From contig CACHYX010000006.1 of assembly GCA_902584225.1 (NCBI GenBank), forward strand, positions 1 to 43,739: DNA of 43,739 nucleotides. Reading direction: 5' to 3'. Position numbers and translations under genes: made by a program. This document shows positions 1 to 10,687 of the stretch, piece after piece. Every line of letters starts with the position of its first letter. The first letter of the stretch is position 1. The DNA is from an uncultured Pelagibacteraceae bacterium (GTDB taxonomy: Bacteria; Pseudomonadota; Alphaproteobacteria; Pelagibacterales; Pelagibacteraceae). Below the pieces are notes generated by a model, which saw nothing but the letters and a program-made list of their open reading frames with translations, did no database searches and was not told where the DNA came from.

Positions 1-534
1 TTTTACACTCTTCCGTTTTCAAAAAATAAAGCTTTAATTGAAACAACTTGGTTATCAAATATGAAAGATCCTTCAGAAAAAGACTATGATTTTCAGATTA
101 AGGAATATATTGAAAATATTCTTAAGATTAAAAATTATAAAATTATTTATAAAGAAAAAGGACAGATTCCATTATTTTATCCTAAAAATTTAAACGGCGA
201 AAAAAAAATTAATATCGGAACAGCAGGTAAAATGACAAGATTAAGTACTGGATATACTTTTTTGAATATTCAAGAACATTGTAAATATATTGTTAAAAAT
301 TTAGATAGTTTAAAAACTTACAATATCGGAAAAAAATATGAAGTTCTTGATAAAATATTTTTAAAAGTGCTGAAAAAGAATGCTCAAAAAATGCCAAATA
401 TTTTTTTTGAAATGTTTAATTCTAGCTCGGAAACAAGTATAAAATTTCTCTCAAATAAAAGTAATATTTTTCAAGACTTATCAATAATATCAAAAATGCC
501 AAAGTGGCCTTTTATAAAGGCTCTATTCAATTAA
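1..534 (+). CDS. crtY: Lycopene beta-cyclase, C-terminal part (5' end outside window)
   Basis: The frame is open from base 1, so the gene begins before the window; 177 residues are visible. In this family the enzyme cyclises both ends of lycopene to make beta-carotene. What can be seen matches the C-terminal half of bacterial CrtY: an LPFS...ALIETTWLS stretch at the very start and a later GKMTRLSTGYTFL segment, which resembles the conserved G...P.TGY region of the family. The N-terminal FAD/NAD-binding part is not in view. Its stop codon shares a base with the ATG of the downstream blh gene (TAATG), so the two are probably co-translated. The neighbour converts beta-carotene to retinal, which supports the assignment. 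The family call is fairly sure; substrate specificity is inferred. Confidence 0.82.
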   Translation, partial: FYTLPFSKNKALIETTWLSNMKDPSEKDYDFQIKEYIENILKIKNYKIIYKEKGQIPLFYPKNLNGEKKINIGTAGKMTRLSTGYTFLNIQEHCKYIVKNLDSLKTYNIGKKYEVLDKIFLKVLKKNAQKMPNIFFEMFNSSSETSIKFLSNKSNIFQDLSIISKMPKWPFIKALFN

Positions 535-1448
535 TGGATTTATTTAAAATAAATAAAAAATATTCGTTTTTTTTACTTCTATTCAATATTATTTTTTTAA
601 TTTCAATTTCAAAATATTTTGAAAATAAGCAAATAGAATTTCAATATCAAACTATCATCTGTTTCTTTTTAATATCTATCATAGGTGTTTCTCATGGAGC
701 TCTTGATCACCTAAAAGGTTATAAATTAATGAAAATCTATAAAGTGGAAAATAAGTCATACTTTTACTTAGCTTATATAGCTGTCTCATTGATAGTAATT
801 TTTACTTGGATGATAGTTCCAGAAATTGTTTTAATAATTTTTTTAATGGTTGCTTCATATCATTTTGGTAAAGAGGATAGTTGCGTAGAACAAAACACAA
901 AAAGTTTAGTTTACGATTTTCTGTATTTATTTAAAGGAAGTGTAATCATTACTGCACCCCTTCTATTTCATAATGAAAGGACCAATGAAATTTTTCAAAT
1001 CTTGAACTTAGACTTGGGTTTTTTAAGCAGTAAATTTTTAATACTAATGATATTTGTAAGTTTCATCGCAAACATTATTATAACAGTCCAATCGAACAAT
1101 GGTGGATTCTTGATTGCAGATTGGACAAATATTATATTACTTAATGTTTTTCTTTCTCCATTAGTTGCTTTTACAATTTATTTTTGTTTTTTACACTCTG
1201 TAAGACATTCTCTTTCTTTAATATATGAAATTGATAGTAATGATTTTAAAGTTGGTTTTTATAAGTTTATAAGAAAAGCGTTACCACTTACAATAATGAC
1301 TTTATTATTATTTATAATAAGTCTTTATTTTTTAGCTAATTATTATGCTTTTGATGATGCAATTTTAAAAGTAATATTTATAGGTTTGGCGTCTTTAACC
1401 TTTCCGCATATATTATTAGAGTATTTAATTGAAAAAAATGAAAAATAA
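534..1448 (+). CDS. blh: Brp/Blh-family beta-carotene 15,15'-dioxygenase (retinal synthesis)
   Basis: An integral membrane protein of about 304 residues, with many hydrophobic segments. It carries the histidine-bearing motifs of the Brp/Blh family: HGALDHL near residue 57, YHFGKED in the middle and LHSVRHSLSL toward the C-terminus, which are probable iron ligands. Members split beta-carotene into two retinal molecules, the chromophore of proteorhodopsin. I chose ATG 534, which overlaps the crtY stop as TAATG. A GTG at 504 would add ten residues inside crtY and looks less likely. The 3' end overlaps the start of ispH by 11 bases. Position directly after a lycopene cyclase fits the retinal pathway; no rhodopsin gene is in the window. 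Confidence 0.85.
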   Translation: MDLFKINKKYSFFLLLFNIIFLISISKYFENKQIEFQYQTIICFFLISIIGVSHGALDHLKGYKLMKIYKVENKSYFYLAYIAVSLIVIFTWMIVPEIVLIIFLMVASYHFGKEDSCVEQNTKSLVYDFLYLFKGSVIITAPLLFHNERTNEIFQILNLDLGFLSSKFLILMIFVSFIANIIITVQSNNGGFLIADWTNIILLNVFLSPLVAFTIYFCFLHSVRHSLSLIYEIDSNDFKVGFYKFIRKALPLTIMTLLLFIISLYFLANYYAFDDAILKVIFIGLASLTFPHILLEYLIEKNEK

Positions 1449-2382
1449 AGATTTAAAAATATATTTAGCTGCTCCAAGAGGGTTTTGTGCTGGCGTTGAT
1501 CGAGCAATAGAAATTGTAAAAAAAAGTATAAATAAATTTGGGTCACCAGTTTATGTTCGACATGAGATTGTCCATAATAAACATGTGGTAGATAATTTAA
1601 AAAAAATTGGTGCAATATTTGTAGAAGAACTTAGTGAAATCAAGGACAAAACTAGACCAGTGATTTTTTCAGCTCATGGAGTGCCAAAAAAAGTTCCAAA
1701 AGAAGCTCAAGACTTAAAAATGGAATATATAGATGCTACTTGTCCTTTGGTTTCAAAAGTACATAGAGAGGCTGAAAATTTAAATAAAGCAGGCTTCCAT
1801 ATTTTTTTAATTGGTCACGAAAATCATCCCGAAGTAGTTGGCACTATGGGTCAAATTCCAGAGGGGTCAATAGAATTAGTTGAAACAATTGATGATGTTG
1901 AGGATATTGATATTCCATCAAATGAAAAATTAGCTTTTGTAACTCAAACGACTCTTTCTGTCGATGATACAAAAGATATTATTAATGCTTTAAAAAAAAA
2001 ATTTCCGCAAATCAAAGAACCAAATAAAGAAGATATCTGCTATGCCACGACTAATAGACAAGCAGCTGTTAAACAGATTGCTTCAAAATGCGATATGTTC
2101 TTTGTAATTGGAAGTAGGAATTCTTCTAATTCAAAAAGGCTCGTAGAGGTAGCCAATAAGGCAGGGTGTGATTATTCAGAGTTAATACATTCTGAAAGTT
2201 CTGTTCCATTAGAAAAAATTTCTCAATGTAATAGTATAGGTATTTCATCAGGTGCATCAGCACCTGAAATTTTGGTTCAGAATTTTATAAAAAAGATAAA
2301 AGAAAATTTTAATGTTGAAATTCAGGAAGTCGAAATAGTAAAAGAAAACGTAACTTTTAAAGTCCCAGGAAAACTTAATTAA
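1438..2382 (+). CDS. ispH: 4-hydroxy-3-methylbut-2-enyl diphosphate reductase
   Basis: The last enzyme of the MEP isoprenoid pathway, reducing HMBPP to IPP and DMAPP with a [4Fe-4S] cluster. The three cluster cysteines are visible in their family contexts: PRGFCAGVDRA near the N-terminus, DATCPLVSKVH near residue 100 and DICYATTNRQ near residue 200. The SGASAPE motif lies near the C-terminus. About 314 residues, the normal length. I prefer ATG 1438; a TTG at 1429 is in frame but would be a weak start. It overlaps blh upstream, and its TAA shares a base with the thrB ATG. Lying behind crtY and blh, it may help supply precursors for carotenoid and retinal as well as quinones. Confidence 0.95.
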   Translation: MKNKDLKIYLAAPRGFCAGVDRAIEIVKKSINKFGSPVYVRHEIVHNKHVVDNLKKIGAIFVEELSEIKDKTRPVIFSAHGVPKKVPKEAQDLKMEYIDATCPLVSKVHREAENLNKAGFHIFLIGHENHPEVVGTMGQIPEGSIELVETIDDVEDIDIPSNEKLAFVTQTTLSVDDTKDIINALKKKFPQIKEPNKEDICYATTNRQAAVKQIASKCDMFFVIGSRNSSNSKRLVEVANKAGCDYSELIHSESSVPLEKISQCNSIGISSGASAPEILVQNFIKKIKENFNVEIQEVEIVKENVTFKVPGKLN

Positions 2383-3353
2383 TGGCTGTATTTACAAAGT
2401 TAAATCAAGCTGACATTTCTAATGTCCAAAATATTTTTGGATTTAAAAAAATTAAAAGCTTAAAGGGTATTAAAAAAGGAATAGAGAATACAAATTATAT
2501 TGTTAATACAAATAATAAAAAATACGTCTTAACGATTTTTGAAAGTAGAGTTAATAATAAGGATTTACCCTACTTTATGAAATTGATGGATACACTTTCA
2601 AAAAAAGGTATTAAATGCCCGTCTCCAATTAAAAATAAATATGGAAAACATATATTTAATTTAAAAAGAAAAAAAGCTTGTCTAGTTTCCTTCTTAGAGG
2701 GTAACGATAAAAAAAAACTTTTGGAAAAAGATTTATTAGTTATTGGTAAAAAAATTGGTTTAATGCATAAAAAATTAACAAAAATAAAACTAAAAAGAAA
2801 AAACAGCTTTTCACCTCTCAAAATAAATGGTCTTATTAATAAAATTAACTTAAAAAATTCGAGGTTACCTAAAAATCTTAAAGGTGAAATGAAGGAAAGT
2901 TTTCGTGATATCAACAAAAACTGGCCAAAAAAAATACCGAGTAGTGTAATTCATGGGGACTTGTTTATTGACAATATTTTTTTTCACAAAGGAAAATTCG
3001 GTGGGTTTATTGATTTTTATTTTTCAGCTTATGATTTTCAAGCTTATGAACTTGCTATTTGTATAAATTCTCTTTGTTTTAATAAAACAAAAAATAAATT
3101 TAAGTTTAATAAGAAGAAAGCCTTTAGGCTTTTCAAGGGTTATGAAAGTATTAGAAAACTTAAACAAGATGAAAAAAAAAGTATGAGAATTCTTTGTAAA
3201 GGATCTGCCTTAAGATATCTGGCTACAAGAGCTTATGATTACGTAAATACTCCTAAAAATATTTTAATTAAAAAAAAGGATCCATCGGAATATATACAAA
3301 AACTTAGGTTCCATGACTCTATAGAAAAATTTGAGGAATACTTAAATGATTAA
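2382..3353 (+). CDS. thrB: Homoserine kinase (APH-fold, ThrB type)
   Basis: Phosphorylates homoserine for threonine synthesis. The protein has the aminoglycoside phosphotransferase fold rather than the GHMP fold. It has an N-terminal nucleotide-binding lobe, the catalytic-loop motif VIHGDLFIDNIFF near residue 195 and the metal-binding GFIDFYFSAYD that follows. This matches the alphaproteobacterial ThrB family (about 320 residues). Many lysines in the middle reflect the AT-rich genome. It abuts ispH by a TAATG overlap and overlaps rnhA by 8 bases. The order ispH-thrB-rnhA is typical of alphaproteobacteria. The partner enzyme ThrC is encoded convergently just beyond rnhA. Confidence 0.9.
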   Translation: MAVFTKLNQADISNVQNIFGFKKIKSLKGIKKGIENTNYIVNTNNKKYVLTIFESRVNNKDLPYFMKLMDTLSKKGIKCPSPIKNKYGKHIFNLKRKKACLVSFLEGNDKKKLLEKDLLVIGKKIGLMHKKLTKIKLKRKNSFSPLKINGLINKINLKNSRLPKNLKGEMKESFRDINKNWPKKIPSSVIHGDLFIDNIFFHKGKFGGFIDFYFSAYDFQAYELAICINSLCFNKTKNKFKFNKKKAFRLFKGYESIRKLKQDEKKSMRILCKGSALRYLATRAYDYVNTPKNILIKKKDPSEYIQKLRFHDSIEKFEEYLND

Positions 3354-3768
3354 AATTTATACTGATGGGTCCTGTTTAGAAAATCCTGGAAATGGTGGAT
3401 GGGCAGCAATAATTATTAACAATGGACAAAAAACTCAGATTAAAGGAAGTAAAAAAAATACAACGAACAATCAAATGGAATTACTTGCCCCTATTGAGGC
3501 ATTAAAAAAAATTCCCAAAGGAACCAAAGTTCAAATTTTTACAGACTCGAAATATGTTAAGTCAGGAATAACAGAGTGGATTTATAATTGGAAAAAAAAT
3601 GGATGGAAAACTGCAAACAAGCAAGATGTTAAAAATAAAGATCTTTGGACAGAGCTAGATATTTTAGCCAATGAATTTGAAATAAGTTGGAATTGGGTAA
3701 AAGCGCACTCTACTGACGAGTTAAACAATGAAGTTGATTTAATTGCTAAAGAAGCTGCAAACTTATAA
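3346..3768 (+). CDS. rnhA: Ribonuclease HI
   Basis: Cleaves the RNA strand of RNA-DNA hybrids in replication and repair. All four acidic catalytic positions are visible: Asp in IYTDGSCLENPG at the N-terminus, Glu in NNQMELLAPIEAL, Asp in IFTDSKYV and Asp in NNEVDLIAKEAA near the C-terminus. WVKAHS provides the conserved histidine region. At 140 residues it is the normal bacterial length. The start overlaps the end of thrB by 8 bases, so translation is probably coupled. The 3' end overlaps the convergent thrC by 6 bases, and I see no terminator between them. Confidence 0.95.
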   Translation: MIKIYTDGSCLENPGNGGWAAIIINNGQKTQIKGSKKNTTNNQMELLAPIEALKKIPKGTKVQIFTDSKYVKSGITEWIYNWKKNGWKTANKQDVKNKDLWTELDILANEFEISWNWVKAHSTDELNNEVDLIAKEAANL

Positions 3769-5133
3769 AATTTTACTTTTAATAAATTTTTTTACTTCAT
3801 CCGTACTATTTTTTAGTACTTGAAAATTCTCATTTTTATTAAGTACATGCTGGAGTTCTTTTGGTAGTTTTTCATGTTTATTAATCGCGTTGTTTGTGGC
3901 GTCTGGAAATTTACATGGGTGCGCAGTTGATAAAACTATACAATCATTCAAAGATAATTTTTGTGCTGAGCCCACTCCAATGGCTGTATGTGGATCCAAA
4001 ACCATATTATTTTCTTCATAATTTTTCTTAATAATTTCTAAAGTTTCTTTTTCATTACAACTTTCTGATAAGAAATCTTTTTGAATTATATCTAAATCTC
4101 TCTTTTCAATTTGGTAAGAATTCTGCTTAACTTTTTTCATAATTTCTGCTGTTTTTTCAGAATTAGAATTATTCACGTAGTAAATTAATCTTTCAAAGTT
4201 ACTGGCTAATTGAATATCCATACTTGGTGATAATGTTTCTCTAACTTCTTTTGAAATATAATCTCCTTTTGTAATGGCTCTATGCAAAATATCGTTTTCA
4301 TTTGTTGCAACAATTAATTTATCAATTGGTAATCCCATTTTTTTTGCAAGATATCCTGCAAAGACATCTCCAAAATTTCCTGTCGGGACTGAAAAAGAAA
4401 CATTCTCTTTTCCTAATTTAAAATGAGCATAAAAATAATATACTGATTGAGCAATTATTCTAGCCCAATTTATTGAGTTTACACCTGACATATTTATAGA
4501 TCTTGAAAATTGAAGGTCAGAAAACATTTGCTTTACAATATTTTGACAGTCGTCAAAGTTTCCATCAATTGCAATATTGAAAACATTTTTTTCCTCTACT
4601 GTAGTCATGATTTTTCTTTGAACAGAGGAAATTCTATTATTTGGATGTAAAACGAATATATTTAAATTAGATTTCCCTTTGATCGCATCAATGGCTGCTG
4701 CACCAGTGTCTCCAGAAGTCGCAACAACTATATTTATATTTTTGTTATTTGATTTTAAATGATGCTCATACATATTTCCAATTAACTGCATTGCAATATC
4801 TTTAAAAGCCAGAGTGGGTCCATGAAAAAGTTCCAAGATCTTTAAATGATTTAACTTAACTATTCTAACAACATCTTTTTCTCGGAAGTTAGAATATGAT
4901 TTTTTAACAATTTCATTTAATTCTTTTTTGCTTAGAAAATCTCCAGTATATAAATAAATAATTTCAGTAGCTAGATCTACATAACTTAATTTTTTTAGAG
5001 AGTTCATTTTGCTCTCATCAAATTTTTTAATATTTAACGGTATAAAAAGGCCTCCGTCATCAGCAAGACCTTTGAGAAACACCTCAATGAAGGAAAATTT
5101 CTTATTATCACCTCTTGTGCTTATATATTCCAT
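3763..5133 (-). CDS. thrC: Threonine synthase
   Basis: Converts O-phosphohomoserine to threonine with pyridoxal phosphate. The N-terminal YISTRGDNKKFSF.EVFLKGLADDGGLFIP block is typical of the family. The PLP lysine lies in HGPTLAFKDIAMQ near residue 110, and the phosphate-binding region SVPTGNFGDVFAG is in the middle. At 456 residues it fits the long ThrC class. The ATG shares a base with the surf1 stop, making thrC the last gene of the oxidase operon on this strand. Homoserine kinase lies on the opposite strand two genes away; in many alphaproteobacteria all these genes point the same way. Confidence 0.95.
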   Translation of the reverse strand: MEYISTRGDNKKFSFIEVFLKGLADDGGLFIPLNIKKFDESKMNSLKKLSYVDLATEIIYLYTGDFLSKKELNEIVKKSYSNFREKDVVRIVKLNHLKILELFHGPTLAFKDIAMQLIGNMYEHHLKSNNKNINIVVATSGDTGAAAIDAIKGKSNLNIFVLHPNNRISSVQRKIMTTVEEKNVFNIAIDGNFDDCQNIVKQMFSDLQFSRSINMSGVNSINWARIIAQSVYYFYAHFKLGKENVSFSVPTGNFGDVFAGYLAKKMGLPIDKLIVATNENDILHRAITKGDYISKEVRETLSPSMDIQLASNFERLIYYVNNSNSEKTAEIMKKVKQNSYQIEKRDLDIIQKDFLSESCNEKETLEIIKKNYEENNMVLDPHTAIGVGSAQKLSLNDCIVLSTAHPCKFPDATNNAINKHEKLPKELQHVLNKNENFQVLKNSTDEVKKFIKSKIL

Positions 5134-5789
5134 TAGTAATTTTTTTTTCTAAAATATAAATATATCAAAAGAATTGATATCGCTATTGAAAACCATGTTA
5201 AAGAGTATTTAAGGTGATTATTAGGCAGATCTGATGAAATTTTTTTTGGTATTGGAAAAGAGTTTGCTTGTTCCCCATTTTGAATAAAAATTATAAAAGG
5301 AGAAAATGTTTTTCCAGTATGTTTTTTTAAATCTATATCATCAAGTTTAAACCAATAATTTTTTGATAAATCGTTATTAGGTTTAAAATAATTTTTACTT
5401 GATTTTAACTTTGTAATACCAAGGTATTCTGATTGTTTAAGATCAAATGACTTACCTTTCAAATTTCTTGGTATCCATCCTTGATTAATTAAAAAGTTTT
5501 CACCTTTAATATCAACTTTTTTAATTAAATTAAAACCTGGTTCCCCGTTATCACTCAGTCCATATAAATAAATTAAATTCTTATTATCGATTTTTCCTCT
5601 GAATTTAATTTTTTGAAAGTTTTTAATTTTTTTTGCATCAAATTTTACTGGATCGTTCATGAGAGAAGAATTAATTTCCTCAATTAGGTTGTTTTTCCAA
5701 TTAAGTCTGTATAACTGCCAAAATCCAAGAGCAAGAAAAAGTGCAATAAAAAAAGAAACAAATATTGTGAAAAGAAACTTATATCTCAA
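5133..5789 (-). CDS. SURF1-family cytochrome oxidase assembly protein
   Basis: A 218-residue inner-membrane protein with one membrane segment near the N-terminus and one near the C-terminus, enclosing a periplasmic domain, the standard SURF1 layout. The sequence after the first helix, GFWQLYRLNWKNNLI, matches the family hallmark, and INQGWIPR in the middle is also conserved. SURF1 helps insert heme a into subunit I of aa3 oxidases. It sits 5 bases after ctaE and overlaps thrC by one base. In many relatives a DUF983 gene lies between ctaE and surf1; it is absent here. Confidence 0.88.
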   Translation of the reverse strand: MRYKFLFTIFVSFFIALFLALGFWQLYRLNWKNNLIEEINSSLMNDPVKFDAKKIKNFQKIKFRGKIDNKNLIYLYGLSDNGEPGFNLIKKVDIKGENFLINQGWIPRNLKGKSFDLKQSEYLGITKLKSSKNYFKPNNDLSKNYWFKLDDIDLKKHTGKTFSPFIIFIQNGEQANSFPIPKKISSDLPNNHLKYSLTWFSIAISILLIYLYFRKKNY

Positions 5790-5794
5790 TTAAA

Positions 5795-6586
5795 TTAGCT
5801 TCCCCAAACGTAGATCGCTGCAAATAAAAACAACCAAACTACATCAACAAAATGCCAGTACCATGCTGCGGCTTCAAATCCAAAATGATGATCCTTATTA
5901 AAATGACCAAGTTTTCCTCTCCATAAACAAACAGCTAAAAAGATAGTTCCAATCACCACGTGAAATCCATGAAAGCCCGTGGCCATATAAAATGTTGCAC
6001 CGTAAATATGTCCTGAAAAATCAAAACTTGCATGTTGATATTCATATATTTGAAGAAGAGTAAAAAAGAAACCTAGTAGAACTGTTGCCCATAAACCTTG
6101 GATAAAACCTTTTCTATCATCCTCTAATAAAGAGTGATGAGCCCATGTAACAGTTGTTCCAGATAGTAATAAAACCAGTGTGTTGATTAATGGAATATCC
6201 CATGGGTTAAAAACTTCAATATCTTTAGGCGGCCAAACTCCACCGACAAAAGCGCTTGGATACAGACTAGCATCAAAGTAAGCCCAAAACCAAGCAACAA
6301 AAAACATTACCTCAGATGCTATAAACAATGTCATTCCATAACGGTGATGTATCTGAACTACTGGGGTATGGTGACCTTGATGTTCGGCCTCATTAACAAC
6401 ATCTCTGAACCACATATACGCTCCATAAATTAAGAGAGCAAAACCAAGTAACATTGCCCACATAACTTTCGAGTGAAAATAGTAGACTGACCCTATTGCA
6501 GTTATTAAAGTAGCAAAAGATGTATAGATTGGCCACGGACTTGGATCAACTAAGTGATAATCATGTTTTTGATCTTTAGAACTCAT
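5795..6586 (-). CDS. ctaE: Cytochrome c oxidase subunit III
   Basis: A 263-residue polytopic membrane protein with about seven helices. The N-terminus HDYHLVDPSPWPIYTSF is characteristic of subunit III. Other signatures are EVMFFVAWFWAYF in the middle and the C-terminal FGFEAAAWYWHFVDVVWLFLF. Subunit III stabilises the catalytic core and may guide oxygen and proton entry. It lies 2 bases after ctaG and 5 bases before surf1 in a continuous operon. Confidence 0.96.
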   Translation of the reverse strand: MSSKDQKHDYHLVDPSPWPIYTSFATLITAIGSVYYFHSKVMWAMLLGFALLIYGAYMWFRDVVNEAEHQGHHTPVVQIHHRYGMTLFIASEVMFFVAWFWAYFDASLYPSAFVGGVWPPKDIEVFNPWDIPLINTLVLLLSGTTVTWAHHSLLEDDRKGFIQGLWATVLLGFFFTLLQIYEYQHASFDFSGHIYGATFYMATGFHGFHVVIGTIFLAVCLWRGKLGHFNKDHHFGFEAAAWYWHFVDVVWLFLFAAIYVWGS

Positions 6587-6588
6587 TG

Positions 6589-7134
6589 TTAATTAATTTT
6601 TGATTGTTTGTAATGGTCTGATGAAAAAAATGTATACGACATTGTAATATCTTCTATATTTTTAGTTTTTGGATCATTTACCATCTCTGGATCCAAATAA
6701 AAAGTTAAAATATAATTCATCTTTTCCCCACTTTTAAGTGTTTGTTTTTCAAAACAAAAACATCCAAGCTTATTAAAATATTGTCCAAAAGTTGATGGAG
6801 ACACATTATAGCTTGCTACTCCACTTGATGGATCTTTTCCAAAATTTTCAACCTCAAATTCTACCTTATAAACTTTTCCTGGCTTTACATCATAAAGTGT
6901 GTTTTTGGCTTTGAAGTTCCAAGCTAAATCAGTTTGAACATTTGTATCAAATCTCACTCTTACTGGTTCATCAATAACTATTTTTGGCACCTCTCTAGAA
7001 ATTTGAGTAGTGCCCCCAAATCCTGTTACACGACAAAATAGATCGTATAATGGTACTGCGGCAAAAGACAATCCAAGCATAAGAAAAAATATCGAGGCTA
7101 AGATTAAAGGCGTGAGATTTTTCTTACTTATCAT
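6589..7134 (-). CDS. ctaG: Cytochrome c oxidase assembly protein CtaG/Cox11
   Basis: Delivers copper to the CuB site of subunit I. The protein has one N-terminal membrane helix with the conserved AAVPLYDLFCRVTGFGGTTQ stretch after it. A periplasmic beta-domain follows, with the copper-binding CFCF motif (KLGCFCFEKQTL) near residue 125. 181 residues, the usual length. Its start ATG overlaps the stop of the tiny upstream CoxF-like gene as ATGA, so the two are translationally coupled. There is no room for another gene before ctaE. Confidence 0.95.
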   Translation of the reverse strand: MISKKNLTPLILASIFFLMLGLSFAAVPLYDLFCRVTGFGGTTQISREVPKIVIDEPVRVRFDTNVQTDLAWNFKAKNTLYDVKPGKVYKVEFEVENFGKDPSSGVASYNVSPSTFGQYFNKLGCFCFEKQTLKSGEKMNYILTFYLDPEMVNDPKTKNIEDITMSYTFFSSDHYKQSKIN

Positions 7135-7253
7135 ATTATTCTTTCCAATACTCCGACGTTATATAGTGTGAATATAAATAGGAATAATATGAAAATCACA
7201 AGTCCTATTGCGGTGAAAATATTTCTTTTTTTAATCTTTTTATCAATTTCCAT
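7131..7253 (-). CDS. CoxF-like small membrane protein of the oxidase operon (40 aa)
   Basis: A short frame between ctaB and ctaG. The ATG overlaps the ctaB stop as TAATG, and the TGA overlaps the ctaG start as ATGA. It starts MEIDKKIKKRN, has one hydrophobic helix of about 20 residues and ends YNVGVLERII, so a basic cytoplasmic head and a single membrane span are predicted. The position between ctaB and ctaG is where alphaproteobacteria encode the small CoxF protein of unknown function. The coupling on both sides and the operon position make it a real gene; the CoxF name rests on position and topology rather than on strong sequence recognition. Confidence 0.75.
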   Translation of the reverse strand: MEIDKKIKKRNIFTAIGLVIFILFLFIFTLYNVGVLERII

Positions 7254-8164
7254 TAGAATAATTTATCAACTAAAAACAAAACAAATATTAAAAATAAATA
7301 AAAAATAGAATAACCAAAAACTCGTTTAGCTTTTTGAAGATCAAATGAATCTTTTTTCGTTTTTAATAAAGCAAAGCATAATAAAATATAATAAATTGTA
7401 AGACCAAAAGTGCTGATAAGAAATAACTCTCCTACAAAACCAATAATGTAAGGCAACGCCAATGTTGGTAGCATTAAAAGAGAATAAATAAAAATATTTT
7501 TTTTTGTCTCCTCTATCCCATTAGTCACCGGTAACATTGGTATTTTGGCTTTTTTATAATCAGCAACTTTATACAAGCTTAAAGCCCAAAAATGTGAGGG
7601 TGTCCAAAAAAATATTATTAAAAAGAATGATAACGCTTCCAAACTCAAGGAATTAGTCGCAATCGTCCAACCAATAACAGGTGGTAAAGCACCAGCAGCA
7701 CCACCAATCACTATATTTTGTGGTGTTCTTCTTTTAAGCCAAATTGTATAGACAAATAAATAAAAGCTAATTGTAAAAAGTAAAACTAAAGCAGATAATA
7801 AATTTGAAAAGAAATATAAACCTAAAACTGAAACTATTGATAAGACTATTCCAAAGATTAACGCATGGTTTTTTTTAATTTTTCCAGTTGGAAGTGGTCT
7901 TAAACATGTTCTTGTCATAAGCTTATCTAGATCTGCCTCGTACCACATATTAAGTGCGCCCGCAGCTCCTGCGCCGAGAGTTACAAAAAAAATATTTATA
8001 ATTGATTTAATAAAACTTACTTCGCCAGGAGCAGTTAATAAACCAACTGCACAAGTGAATATTACTAATGACATTACTCTAGGTTTCATTAACCTCAACA
8101 ATTCAATAAAAATTGATGTATCAAATAATGAGGGATTTTTTGCTCTAAAGTTAATAGTTGTCAT
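7253..8164 (-). CDS. ctaB: Protoheme IX farnesyltransferase (heme O synthase)
   Basis: Adds a farnesyl group to heme b to make heme O, the precursor of heme a. It is a UbiA-superfamily membrane prenyltransferase of 303 residues with about nine helices. The first diphosphate-binding motif is NMWYEADLDKLMTRT near residue 80, followed by RPLPTGKI. The second aspartate region is YKVADYKKAKIPMLPV. It lies 13 bases after ctaD and overlaps the CoxF-like gene. No ctaA (heme a synthase) gene is in the window. Confidence 0.94.
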   Translation of the reverse strand: MTTINFRAKNPSLFDTSIFIELLRLMKPRVMSLVIFTCAVGLLTAPGEVSFIKSIINIFFVTLGAGAAGALNMWYEADLDKLMTRTCLRPLPTGKIKKNHALIFGIVLSIVSVLGLYFFSNLLSALVLLFTISFYLFVYTIWLKRRTPQNIVIGGAAGALPPVIGWTIATNSLSLEALSFFLIIFFWTPSHFWALSLYKVADYKKAKIPMLPVTNGIEETKKNIFIYSLLMLPTLALPYIIGFVGELFLISTFGLTIYYILLCFALLKTKKDSFDLQKAKRVFGYSIFYLFLIFVLFLVDKLF

Positions 8165-8177
8165 CTAATACCAATAG

Positions 8178-10629
<2,452 letters not shown>

Positions 10630-10641
10630 TTTTATTTCGTT

Positions 10642-10669
10642 TTTATACAGTTTTTAATTCAATTAACAA
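10642..10669 (-). promoter_or_regulatory. Candidate promoter for the ctaC oxidase operon
   Basis: On the minus strand, TTGTTA (10669-10664) and TATAAA (10647-10642) are separated by 16 bases and lie just upstream of the ctaC ATG at 10629. This resembles a housekeeping -35/-10 pair and implies a leader of only a few bases. In such AT-rich DNA chance matches are common, so it is tentative. Confidence 0.4.
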
Positions 10670-10687
10670 ATTCAATTAATGCGACAA

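Noticed and set aside
504-533. GTG start for blh at 504
   Set aside because: The ATG at 534 overlaps the crtY stop in the usual TAATG fashion and needs no 31-base overlap.
1343-1615. Antisense ORF across the blh-ispH junction
   Set aside because: It covers the coding overlap of two well-supported genes, and the predicted product resembles no family.
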